Source of the DNA: Chondrosia reniformis
Lineage: Eukaryota; Porifera; Demospongiae; Chondrillida; Chondrillidae
Assembly (NCBI GenBank): GCA_947172415.1
Contig: OX359192.1
Span: 498,501-562,500, forward strand
Direction: 5' to 3'
Length of the DNA: 64,000 nt
The notes beneath the pieces are model-generated. The model was not told the DNA's origin, made no database searches, and saw only the letters and a program-made list of their open reading frames with translations. The translations under genes and the position numbers were made by a program. This document shows positions 37,150 to 49,007 of this stretch, piece by piece. The first letter of the stretch is position 1. Each line of letters starts with the position of its first letter.

Positions 37150-37371
37150 AGACTATGCTGAAGGTGTTATAAGAGACAATGAATCTTGTGAAGTGTACCC
37201 TAATACTTGCAAAGTGATTAGAGGTGACTACAAAGCCAACTTGGGAGGACTTCTATGAGAAGCTTAGACAACCTGGTCTTGAGATGATTACTTTAATTAC
37301 TTAGTCTCAAACGTCATAAATCAGTAGTTGAACCATTTGTAGTTCTCATTTTCTGGAAATTCTGGGCCAAT
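37110..37371. other. Filler sequence at the duplication junction
   Basis: About 260 bp between the end of unit A and the start of unit B with no match elsewhere in the window. A stretch around 37229-37304 reads KPTWEDFYEKLRQPGLEMIT before a stop, which looks like part of a real coding exon, but I cannot name the source. Confidence 0.55.
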
Positions 37372-37508
37372 TAGTCATGTAATCTAGATCTGCATGTGAC
37401 TGATATCGTGTGTAAATAGGCAGTCATTGGGCAATATGTTGCAATAATAGACACATATTGCACAATATGTAGATCCTTTGAATGTATGTAAGCTGTTGTT
37501 GTGTGTAG

Positions 37509-37670
37509 CAAGGAGGTCAGAAGTACTTTGATTCTGGTGAGTATGCCAAGTCACACACAAACACAGAGAAGAAGGAGATAGCCTCACTGCCTCACATGAT
37601 GCTGAGAGACAAGCAAGTCAAGAAGGTTCCTCAACGACCCAGTGGTCTGGCCAGTCCTACTGCAGACTAG
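37509..37670 (+). pseudogene. Orphan endosulfine exon 3
   Basis: An exact-looking copy of the last endosulfine exon with its acceptor (tgtgtag), the GGQKYFDSGEY motif and the stop, but without exons 1 and 2. It is a by-product of the left breakpoint lying in intron 2 and should be non-functional unless spliced to the truncated GLMP exons upstream. Confidence 0.92.
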
Positions 37671-38022
37671 TTGTGTGACCGGAGTAGAGTGTCTTGTGAC
37701 GAGTTTTAAGACTTTGAAATTGAGAATTGCACACATTCATGCTTAAACGCATTCATAATCGTGCATTGACCAAATGAACAAGCTCTTTATCGTCTTATTT
37801 ATGAGTAGAATCTTTGAAATGGTTATGTGGTATAGTTCTAAAGTAATTATTTGTTTAGTATCCATCTTAAACGGTGCTTTTTAACAATCATTTGTATGCA
37901 ATATAGTCTATATACATATACATACGAATTTGTGAACACTCGCGTGATGACGATAAAAGAGGTGTGTAGTGTATATATATAGACCGCTTACCACTATATA
38001 TCTCTCCTCCATATATATTATT

Positions 38023-41000
38023 ATGACGACGCATCACGCTAGTGACGGGGGGAATAAGATGTCTCTTGGTAAAGCTTCTGCTAAAGGAGATTTCGATAAG
38101 GTAACAAAACTTATTAAAGAAGGACGCAACATTGAAAAACAAGTAAAGTATTCGCATCGCAAGTGGAAGGTAACTGATAAACCTGTACGGAAATGTACTC
38201 CTCTTATTATTGCGTCCTCCGAAGGACACCTCGATATAGCGCGACAGCTTATTAGCGCTGGAGCGAACGTACATGCGAAAGACGGTTGCTCGGGAAGTCG
38301 TAAGACCGCTCTACATTATGCGTCCGAACATGGTCATCGTGGCGTAGTTCTGATCTTACTGAATAACGGTAGTAGATCGAATGAACCAGACGATTGCACA
38401 ATGCATACTCCATTAATGCGTGCTATTATCAGTGGGCATGAAGACATTGCGTTAGAACTCATATCCAGACTGCATGGAGATGATTTTGGTGTAAAGGACG
38501 GCGAAGGCCATTCAGCTCTTTATTACGCACATAGAAAAACCTTTAGTAAATGTACTGAATTATTACTAAGCAAGATGGCTGAAGGGGATGGAGGAAATAG
38601 AGAAGTGAGTGATGCTAGAGCTTGGCTCAAGGATTACAAGGAGAAAGCCCTTTGTAGAGCCTGCAAAGAAGGAAATTTGGACGAAGTGAAGCTACTTATT
38701 AAAAATGGCTACAATATAGAAGAACAGGTAGAGTATGTTCATCACAGAGACACCTTGTCAAAATGTACTTCTACAGACACCTTGTCAAAGTGTACTCCTC
38801 TTATAATAGCATCCTCTGAAGGACATGTTGATATTGTGACAGAGCTTCTTAGAGCTGGAGCTGACATACACAATAAAGATTCAGTGCTAGGGAGGACTGC
38901 TCTACACTATGCATGTAATAGTGGTCACATTCTAGTGGTTCAACTTCTGTTAGATAGGGGAAGTCCCCTTAATGAATCAGATGATTATGACAATCAGACT
39001 CCATTAATCCTTGCTGCTTACTTTGGACATGAAGAGGTTGCATCAGAACTTCTTCAAAGAGGAGCAGATAACCATGTAAAGAGTAAGAAATATGGTCGCA
39101 CTGCTCTTCACATTGCTTGTGAACAGGGACACCTGAAATGTGCTCAACTGTTACTAGATGCTGGAAGTAGACTGAATGAACCAGATGATTGTGACAACTG
39201 GACTCCATTAATCCTTGCTGCTTACTTTGGACACGAAGTATTTGCATCAGAACTTCTTCAAAGAGGAGCAGATATCCATGTGAAGAGTAAGAAACTTGGT
39301 CGCACTGCTCTTCACATTGCTTGTGTAGAGGGAGACCTGAAATGTGCTCAGGTGTTACTAGATGCTGGAAGTAGACTGAATGAACCAGATGATTATGACA
39401 ATCAGACTCCATTAATCCTTGCTGCTTGCTTTGGACATGAAGAGGTTGCATCAGAACTTCTTCAAAGAGGAGCAGATATCCATGTAAAGAGTAAGAAACA
39501 TGGTCGCACTGCTCTCCACCTTGCTTGTGTAGAGGGACACCTGAAATGTGCTCAGTTGTTACTAGATGCTGGAAGTAGACTGAATGAACCAGATGATCAT
39601 GACAACTGGACTCCATTAATCCTTGCTGCTGCGTTGGGACATGAAGAGGTTGCATCAGAACTTCTTCAAAGAGGAGCAGATATCCATGTAAAGAGTAAGA
39701 AACATGGTCGCACTGCTCTTCACATTGCTTGTGCAGAGGGACACCTGAAATGTGCTCACTTGTTAGTAGATGCTGGAAGTAGACTGAATGAACCAGATGA
39801 TCATGACAACTGGACTCCATTAATCCTTGCTGCTGCGTTTGGACATGAAGAGGTTGCATCAGAACTTCTTCAAAGAAGAGCAGATATCCATGTAAAGAGT
39901 AAGAAACATGGTCGCACTGCTCTTCACATTGCTTGTGTAGAGGGACACCTGAAATGTGCTCAGGTGTTACTAGATGCTGGAAGTAGACTGAATGAACCAG
40001 ATGATTGTGACAACTGGACTCCATTAATCATTGCTGCTTACTTTGGACATGAAGAGGTTGTATCAGAACTTCTTCAAAGAGGAGCAGATATCCATGTAAA
40101 GAGTAAGAAACATGGTTTCACTGCTCTTCACATTGCTTGTGAACAGGGACACCTGAAATGTGCTCAGTTGTTACTAGATGCTGGAAGTAGACTGAATGAA
40201 CCAGATGATCATGACAACTGGACTCCATTAATCATTGCTGCTTGCTTTGGACATGAAGAGGTTGTATCAGAACTTCTTCAAAGAGGAGCAGATATCCATG
40301 TAAAGAGTAAGGAACATGGTCGCACTGCTCTTCACATTGCTTGTATAAAGGGACACCTGAAATGTGCTCAGTTGTTACTAGATGCTGGAAGTAGACTGAA
40401 TGAACCAAATGATCTTGACAATCAGACTCCATTAATCCTTGCTGCTTCCTTTGGACATGAAGAGGTTGCATCAGAACTTCTTCAAAGAGGAGCAGATATC
40501 CATGTAAAGAGTAAGGAACATGGTCGCACTGCTCTTCACATTGCTTGTTTAAAGGGACACCTGAAATGTGCTCAGTTGTTACTAGATGCTGGAAGTAGAC
40601 TGAATGAACCAGATGACTATGACAACTGGACTCCATTAATCCTTGCTGCTTACTTTGGACATGAAGAGGTTGCATCAGAACTTCTTCAAAGAGGAGCAGA
40701 TATCCATGTAAAGAGTAAGGAACATGGTCGCACTGCTCTTCACATTGCTTGTATAAAGGGACACCTGAAATGTGCTCAGTTGTTACTAGATGCTGGAAGT
40801 AGACTGAATGAAACAAATGATCTTGACAATCAGACTCCATTAATCCTTGCTGCTGCGTTTGGACATGAAGAGGTTGCATCAGAACTTCTTCAAAGAGGAG
40901 CAGATATCCATGTAAAGAGTAAGAAACTTGGTCGCACTGCTCTTCACATTGCTTGTGTAGAGGGACACCTGAAATGTGCTCAGGTGTTACTAGATGCTGG

Positions 41001-44000
41001 AAGTGGACTGAATGAACCAGATGATTGTGACAACTGGACTCCATTAATCCTTGCTGCTTACTTTGGACACGAAGTATTTGCATCAGAACTTCTTCAAAGA
41101 GGAGCAGATATCCATGTGAAGAGTAAGAAACTTGGTCGCACTGCTCTTCACATTGCTTGTGTAGAGGGACACCTGAAATGTGCTCAGTTGTTACTAGATG
41201 CTGGAAGTAGATTGAATGAACCAGATGATTGTGACAACTGGACTCCATTAATCCTTGCTGCTTACTTTGGACACGAAGTATTTGCATCAGAACTTCTTCA
41301 AAGAGGAGCAGATATCCATGTGAAGAGTAAGAAACTTGGTCGCACTGCTCTTCACATTGCTTGTGTAGAGGGACACCTGAAATGTGCTCAGTTGTTACTA
41401 GATGCTGGAAGTAGATTGAATGAACCAGATGATTACGGTAACACACCACTGCACCTTTCTGTGAAGCAACCTAAAGTAGTACAATGGTTAATTGAAAGAG
41501 GATGTAATGTTTTAGTAAAGAATAAGAAAGGACTTACTGCTATGGACTTGGTTGTTATAGTTATACTACCCCAGTGGTTCAATGAATCAACCCTCCCTCA
41601 AATTGGCCTCCTTGCTGAAGCTGGCTGCAAACTGACAATTCAGGGTGAGCAAGATTCAAGTTTATATCCTAAAAAGGTTATATGTGTAATTGGCAATACT
41701 CGAAGCGGAAAGAGTACATTAATAGCTGCATTGAGGAATGAAGGTACATCAACCATTGGAAAAATATTGAAGAGATTACAAAAAGTTGATAATATAACGG
41801 AAAGAACAGCTGGAATAGAACCAGTTTCATTTAGAAGTCAAAAGTATGGAGAAGTGGTGTTCTATGACTTTGCAGGTCAACATGAATACCATGGACCGCA
41901 CCAGACCTTCCTTGAAACTCTGGTAAAGAGACCTGGCACCACTTTGACTGTCCTGCTCCTCATGAAGGCAACAGAAAAAGAAGAAGTTATATTACAACAG
42001 TTGACACGATGGCTCCAACCACTTTCATGGATCATCTCATCTGAATCTTTTATTCAGGTGACTGTAGTTGGGAGCTTTGCTGATCAAGTTAAGGACTTGC
42101 AAGAGGCCAAACAAAAGATTGAAAGATGCTGTCAGTCACTGCAGCTACTGAAAAGAGATATTCTAAATATTGAATATATTATCTTCACTGATTCAGTACT
42201 CCTTGATTGTCGTTGGATTCACTCTTATGGTATTGAGAAAATATGCAGGCTTATTAACCAGTCGCGACCTCCTGCTAACTTACATTTACTTTCAGAGAAC
42301 AAGCCATACAATGTTCACTACGTTTTACATCACTTAAGAAGGGTAAAACAATTGGTTTTATCAATTGACCGATTTTCTGATTGGCTAGAGTTAAGGAAAA
42401 TGCATATTCATCTTACAAAGGAGGAAGTTTTCATGTTATGCAAAGACCTCTCATCCACAGGACATGTGCTGTTAATTGAAAACAAGCAAGATCTAAGAAA
42501 GAGTTGGTTAGTTCTCCATTTGGATAAGATCCTTCACAGAATGTATGGAGCTCTCTTTACAAAAGTAGCTCCAGAGACAAGTAACAAGTTTGGACTTGTA
42601 CATGTAGACCAGATAACAAAACTACTTCCAGAGTTTGACCAAGATCTCATTGTGTCACTCTTAACTAGTATGGACTTCTGTCACGAGGTTGATCCTTTCT
42701 TATTCCAAAGTGGAATACTCCCTCCTGACCAGCAAGAAGGCTGGCTGTTCTTTCCATGTTTGGTCACTGCTAAACCGACCTCTTACCTACCACAAGAAGA
42801 CTCCAGTTCAGAGTACAAATATCTCTGCTGGCAAGTCAATACTCCAAAGACAAAATTCTTTTCTCCTCGTCTCCTTCAGACAATCCTCCTTCGTCTCACC
42901 ACCCATCAAACTGTCTTCAAACGTGACAAGCCCTCAAGAAGTGAGGAGGTGTCATTGCAAGTGAAAGAGCACGTCTGTAATCTGTGGTGGAACGGCATTA
43001 CCTGGCAGACAATAAGTGGTGTTGATGTAGTAGTCCAGTTCTTTGACAACACCATTGCTCAAGTCATAGCCCGAATACCACATGAGGTAGATCCATCTGT
43101 TCTAGTGAATTTTGTGTCCTCAATAACAACTGATATCCTTAAAACTGTCAATCAACTGTATCCTGACCTGATGCCTCATTTAGAAGCTTACATTATTGAC
43201 TGTACAGACTATATGGAACTTTGTACTAATCCAAGATGTCCTAACCTAAATGAGAAGTTTCTAGTATCAGACATTATAAACATTCTGTCTAGCCCAGAGA
43301 AGGAAAACCAATTTTGCCTATCACTAGCAAATGAAAGTGAACTCCCAAGAAAAAGGTTAATTAGGGACCTCTTTTGTGGATACATCCCTTCACTGGACAG
43401 TGTCCTTCAGATGAATTCTCATAGGACAGGCGGTTTAATGGAGTCTAGTATAAATCCCAGTCTAGGACCATTACACTCAGAAGAACTTTCAAAGTTTGAC
43501 AAGACTTTTGATGATAAAGGTTTGTGATATTTTATTACATTATGAACAATTATTGACATATATAACTGTTGTAATAAGAGTATATTTCTCAATTAGATTA
43601 TAGGTCAGTTAAACCAGACCCAACTCAACTGTTATATGTTGCCGAATCAGAGGCTGTTACTAAGTGGGAGTCCATCTGTACTCATTTGGGAGTACCTCGT
43701 TCTGTGGTGGTACATGCTGAACAGACCTATCCACTGAACACAGAAGGTGCTCCAGCTAACAGGTTCCATTCTGCCCTGATGTACTGGTACAGAGAAAACT
43801 GTACTACTACTGATGGTAGACCAGTTCCTGTGACTTGTGAAGTACTTTGTAAAGCATTAGAAGAATGTAGATATCAAAATTTATCTAAAGAACTGAGGAA
43901 ACGTAAGTTAAAAATTGATTTGGAATACCATTATTGTGTCATTATTTAAATGTATACAGCAAATAACACATAGAAGGACTGACTTGACCGTGTTCATTGT

Positions 44001-45703
44001 ACGTTTAATTGTTTTCTAAAGCCCATAAATATAAAGAAAGAAAATATCTTATTATTATGGTTTTATATCGCATCCCTTTAATTTATTTAGGTGTCACATC
44101 AGAATGTCCACTCAAGGGTCTAAAACATCCACTATCTGCTGAGAGACCTTTGGAGACTTCCAATACTACAGCTGGTCAGTCACCAAGGAAACGTTATTCA
44201 GATGATGGATCATGTCAAGTTACTAGCTCCTCATCAGATCCTCAGGAGGTCACTCCTCATTCCTCAACTGCAGTACCTCAGGAGGTCACTCCTCATTCCT
44301 CAACTGCAGTACCTCAGGAGGTCACTCCTCTTTCCTCAGCTGCAGTACCCCAGGAGGTCACTCCTCATTCCTCAGCTGCAGTACCCCAGGAGGTCACTCC
44401 TCATTCCTCAGCTGCAGTACCTCAGGAGGTCACTCCTCCTTCCTCAGCTGCTGTACCTCAGGAGGTCACTCCTCATTCCTCCACTGCAGTACCTCAGGAG
44501 GTCACTCCTCTTTCCTCAGCTGCAGTACCCCAGGAGGTCACTCCTCCTTCCTCAGCTGCAGTACCTCAGGAGGTCACGCCTCATTCCTCAGCTGCAGTAC
44601 CTCAGGAGGTCACTCCTCATTCCTCAGCTGCAGTACCCCAGGAGGTCACTCCTCATTCCTCAGCTGCAGTACCCCAGGAGGTCACTCCTCATTCCTCAGC
44701 TGCAGTACCTCAGGAGGTCACTCCTCCTTCCTCAGCTGCAGTACCTCAGGAGGTCACGCCTCCTTCCTCAGCTGCAGTACCCCAGGAGGTCACTCCTCAT
44801 TCCTCAACTGCAGTACCTCAGGAGGTCACTCTTCATTCCTCAACTGCAGTACCTCAGGAGGTCACGCCTCATTCCTCAGCTGCAGTACCCCAGGAGGTCA
44901 CTCCTCATTCCTCAGCTGCAGTACCTCAGGAGGTCACGCCTCATTCCTTAGCTGCAGTACCGCAGGAGGTCACGCCTCATTCCTCAGCTGCAGTACCTCA
45001 GGAGGTCATTCCTCATTCCTCTGCTGTCGTACCGGATCCAGTCCTAGACACAAATGAGAATTTCAATACTGAAGCAGTTACTCAAGAGAGAGTTGCATCT
45101 TTCATTTCTTCTCCAATCTTCCATGACTTTCTCCATGATCAGTGTGATGTGAGAAGTATAGCTACTAAACTGCACTCCCTTGGAGCTATTAGTAGAGATG
45201 AACTGGACAATATGGGACCTCTTGCAGAATTACGTAAAGCTAACTCAAGTCTGTACCTTTCACTAGCAAAAGATTCAAATGTTATCCGACTTCAACTTGT
45301 TTCAAAAGCATTGCAATTTGATGCCCTACATGAGAATCACCAAATGTTAGCAAAGAGAATAAACAAGTTTGTAAACAAGTTTGTTAAAGGTATGTACATA
45401 TTTCAAAAGTAATGCTTATAATTTATAAAATACGCTTTTAGCTTATTATTTGAGGAGTGAACCTCTAATTATGATCTTTGTTCTATATAAACAGATTGCC
45501 TAACAGAAGATGGGAAAGACATTATCCACAGCAGTGAAAGAGACCTGCTAAGGAGTGGTGTGTTGAGTGGTTCAATGGTCACTTCAGTTTCACATCACAT
45601 TTTAAGAACAGATTCAGATCAGAGAAATGTCACTCCATCAGTAGACACATCAGCTGATGGTGCATGTTCTAAAACATGGGAAGAAACTGATTTAGAAGAT
45701 TGA
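38023..45703 (+). CDS. Ankyrin-Roc-COR-Death protein, copy B
   Basis: A tandem paralogue of the gene at 19148, with the same exon plan and stop in DLED. ATG 38023 is chosen because it aligns with the start of copy A; an in-frame ATG at 37969 would add 18 residues from a segment that copy A lacks. There are 12 double-ankyrin modules (copy A has 17), some with a private EVFASELL variant. The Roc P-loop GNTRSGKS and switch DFAGQHEY are identical to A, and the COR and Death exons nearly so. The linker has 22 PQEVTPHSSAAV-type repeats against 4. Small in-frame differences include an extra Ser-Glu in the Roc domain, LAE in the last helical domain and a duplicated NKFV. The frame is intact, so it is probably functional. 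Confidence 0.88.
38979..41432 (+). repeat. 12 tandem 204-bp double-ankyrin modules
   Basis: The array homologous to 20101-23577, with 12 modules. Some modules (CDNWTPLILAAYFGHEVFAS) occur only here and in repeated form, so expansion continued separately after the duplication. Confidence 0.95.
44240..45031 (+). repeat. Coding 36-bp minisatellite, 22 units
   Basis: Twenty-two in-frame copies encoding PQEVTP(H/P/L)SS(A/T)AV between the two death-fold domains of ankyrin gene B. All remain in frame. Ser/Thr-rich and flexible; possible phosphorylation or mucin-like linker (inference). Confidence 0.95.
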
Positions 45704-46135
45704 CCAACTCAGAAGATGAATACAAGTTTATTTCTAATTCTTTGGTTGCTCAAGTAAAGGCAACAACTTGTCAGACTAGGTTTTATATAATATATGGATT
45801 TATTAAGTATTAAGTGTGTGTAGATTCTTGTTTTTGATTTCTTTCCATTAGATCTTATATCTGTATTGACAATTAATTTTGTGTGACTTAATTAAGGTAT
45901 TAAATCGTTATGTTTAGAAACTGTAACTTTTCTTTTTTTCTAAACTTTGCATTGTAATTTACTTCTTAACATTAACTTTATTTTTGTATACCTGGAAAAT
46001 TTATAGGCTTATGATTACTATATAGAATATTTATAAAAAGACTTTTGGCAGTCTTTTCAAACTACATCTAACTATTCAAGGTTCAAGCTGTAACAGCCAT
46101 ATATGTGGTAAGTGATCATGAAGCAATAATTAAAA
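45704..46135. other. Spacer between ankyrin gene B and POLR2M-like gene B
   Basis: Near-identical to 27174-27606. No gene was seen. Confidence 0.6.
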
Positions 46136-48485
46136 ATGGCTGACCAATCTCGTCTACATGTACGTTTGAAATCAATGACGCTACCCGAATTAAAGCAGTC
46201 TCTACTACAGCAGCAGCAATTCTTAACTAACAGGTACTATAGGCCCTATATAGCTAGTATATATATAGGCAGGAACGTACGAAGTACGTTATTTGCACTA
46301 AATCTAGTAAAGGATAGAAATCCGTTTTTTGTTTAGTAAGTTTCTGAAGAGGTTGCCTGATACTGGTGAGAAAATCAAAACATACATTCGTCAGTTAGAA
46401 GATGAGATTGCAGCTAGAGAAGAAATGAAAACGATGACAGAAGAGCTTGAACATCTTGGATTGGAAGGAAGAAAAGGTCTAGTCTCGTTAAAGTCTTCCC
46501 AAGTGTATGGTAGCACTCCTGTAATGGACTCTGATGATGAAGATTGTGGACAAGTGTCAACAGATCCGTCTACTCGTGATGGAGAGACAAGAGATGAACT
46601 GTTAAATTCTGTTCCCCTTGAACATCAGAAGTTGGAAGCAGTTCGAAAGAAGATCAGTCAGATCTCACCAAAGGTTTACTAGCAGTAGTGATTTATAGTT
46701 GTTATACTGACATGGGATTGTGTATTGTTAAGTGATGTATTGGGCTAGCAATACTGATTTATATATAGTTATTATACTGACATGGGATTGCATATAAATA
46801 TATTAGGCTACACAAATTCTGATTGTGTGTTCTGAAGATGTACATTTAATGTCACTGTCGTATGTAGTGTGAGACTGCGAGTGTGTGTGTGTGCTTAGGG
46901 GTAAAATATGAGAAGCAGTTTCAGGGATTAATCCGAGGACAGCGTATTTTGACCGCCAGTGTTCTACCACTGAACAACTATATAAACTAATAACCAATGA
47001 CTATACTTGTATTGGTGCAATTAAAAAGTCATTTCTCTTCTACAGTGACTGTTTGACTGTGTGTGCTTGTCTTACAGTTGTCCAAGACCATTTCAGTGGA
47101 TGAATCCGTGAGACTGCAACTTGAGCAGAGTCAGTTGGTAGAAGTGAGTTTACTCATCTAGATAGTCTGTCACATCTTGTGTATACTCCTTTAGATAGTC
47201 TGTCACATCTTGTGTGTACTCCTTTAGATAGTCTGTCACATCTTGTGTATACTCCTTTAGATAGTCTGTCACATCTTGTGTGTACTCCTTTAGATAGTCT
47301 GTCACATCTTGTGTATACTCCTTTAGATAGTCTGTCACATCTTGAGTATACTCCTTTAGATATTCCGTCACATCATGTGTGTACTCCTTTAGATAGTCTG
47401 TCACATCTTGTGTGTGCTCCTTTAGATAGTCTGTCACATCATGTGTGTACTCCTTTAGATAGTCTGTCACATCGTGTGTGTACTCCTTTAGATAGTCTGT
47501 CACATCATGTGTGTACTCCTTTAGATAGTCTGTCACATCTTGTGTATACTCCTTTAGATAGTCTGTCACATCTTGTGTGTACTCCTTTAGATAGTCTGTC
47601 ACATCTTGTGTGTACTCCTTTAGATAGTCTGTCACATCATGTGTGTACTCCTTTAGATAGTCTGTCACATCTTGTGTATACTCCTTTAGATAGTCTGTCA
47701 CATCTTGTGTGTGCTCCATCCTGATGTACAGTTATTTGTGATTTAGGAGTTGCAGGCCACTCAGGAGTCTTCTCGTCTTCTCAGAGCAACTGAGGACAGT
47801 TTGGATATTACACTACCAACCTCAACACTACAGTATCCGTCACTCTTTGATATGATATGTCCTTATACAGTCAACCTCTCTATAGTGGTGACCTATGGGA
47901 GTGAGACTAGGTAGTCTTTATACAGTCAACCTCTCTATAGTGGTGACCTATGGGAGTGAGACTAGGTAGTCTTTATACAGTCAACCTCTCTATAGTGGTG
48001 AGCTATGGGAGTGAGACTAGGTAGTCTTTATACAGTCAACCTCTCTATAGTGGTGAGCTATGGGAGTGAGACTAGGTAGTCTTTATACAGTCAACCTCTC
48101 TATAGTGGTGACCTATGGGAGTGAGACTAGGTAGTCTTTATACAGTCAACCTCTCTATAGTGGTGACCTATGGGAGTGAGACTAGGTAGTCTTTATACAA
48201 TCAACCTCTCTATAGTGGTGAGCTATGGGAGTGAGACTAGGTAGTCTTTATACAGTCAACCTCTCTATAGTGGTGACCTATGGGAGTGAGACTAGGTAGT
48301 CTTTATACAGTTTAGGTGTCACTAGTTAGATTGTGAATTTATATATCTATACATATGTATGAGGTGCCATATAATTCTTGATCAGTTAAACAAGATACAG
48401 AAAGACAGAATTCTCAGACTCTTCTTCCAGTGAAGAGGAACTAAGCAGCGAAGAAGACCTCATTGGAGAGGAAATTAACTGGTAG
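46136..48485 (+). CDS. POLR2M/Gdown1-like protein, copy B
   Basis: The same gene as at 27607, with only a few silent or conservative changes in the exons (for example LLRATEDSL for LLKATEDSL) and the same acidic end SSEEDLIGEEINW. Exons: 46136-46231, 46338-46674, 47082-47143, from 47748, and the last near 48400 ending at 48485. Intron 3 is about 600 bp here because the 33-bp minisatellite has only 17 units. The compact copy gives the clearer view of the gene and shows that the minisatellite is intronic. Confidence 0.7.
46917..46984 (-). other. tRNA-like relic, unit B copy
   Basis: The same degenerate box A/box B sequence as at 28388-28455, carried along by the segmental duplication. Confidence 0.35.
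47150..47719. repeat. 33-bp minisatellite, about 17 units (unit B)
   Basis: The homologue of the 188-unit array at 28621-34833, with the same unit and variants, in the same intron. Confidence 0.96.
47868..48310. repeat. 55-bp tandem repeat, about 8 units (unit B)
   Basis: Same unit as 34977-35370, with gagctatggg variants private to this array. Confidence 0.94.
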
Positions 48486-49007
48486 TCATAAAGGAACTGG
48501 TTCATTACTCCTCCAAAGTTAGTGTATTATCAACTGCTGTTCAGTAAATAGTATAGAGTGATATACTTTTAATGTACATACCTCAAACTGTACATACCTC
48601 AAACTGTATGTACCTCAAACTGTATGTACCTCAAACTGTACCTACTTGGGTAGTCCACTACATGTGATGGTATTACTACTTCAGATCTGATGTTACTGTC
48701 CCCTTATCAGGTTGCAACAGAGTGTCTCAGAGGTAATGAACTGGAGGACTACTTTGGAAGCTTTTGCTACAGCCAACTGACTGTTCCTTTCATTCAAGCA
48801 TTTGTGGGACTTTGAGTCAAATTACATTTTTGATTTGCTGTAACTTAGTATGTATTTTCGCATGATAATATAACTTCTGTCAGCTGGTGAACGCATCTTT
48901 TATAAAGCAATGGTATACTAGTAATACAGTATATTGCTGTCTGCAAGAGGTCACTCGTAACGGTAACCCTCATTATTGCTACAAGAGGTCACATGACTTG
49001 AAATTAA
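48486..49007. other. Spacer between POLR2M-like gene B and GLMP
   Basis: It contains about five degenerate 15-bp repeats (48576-48645), the empty MITE site ACTAC (48657-48661) and the GLMP promoter region. No gene was seen. Confidence 0.65.

Noticed and set aside
37969..38022. Upstream ATG of ankyrin gene B as the true start
   Set aside because: The extra 18 codons come from a segment absent in copy A; ATG 38023 is the position shared by both genes.
44202..44951. Second plus-strand frame (RRSLLIPQLQYL repeats) over the 36-bp array
   Set aside because: It is out of frame with the flanking conserved exons; the PQEVTPHSSAAV frame continues into conserved sequence on both sides.
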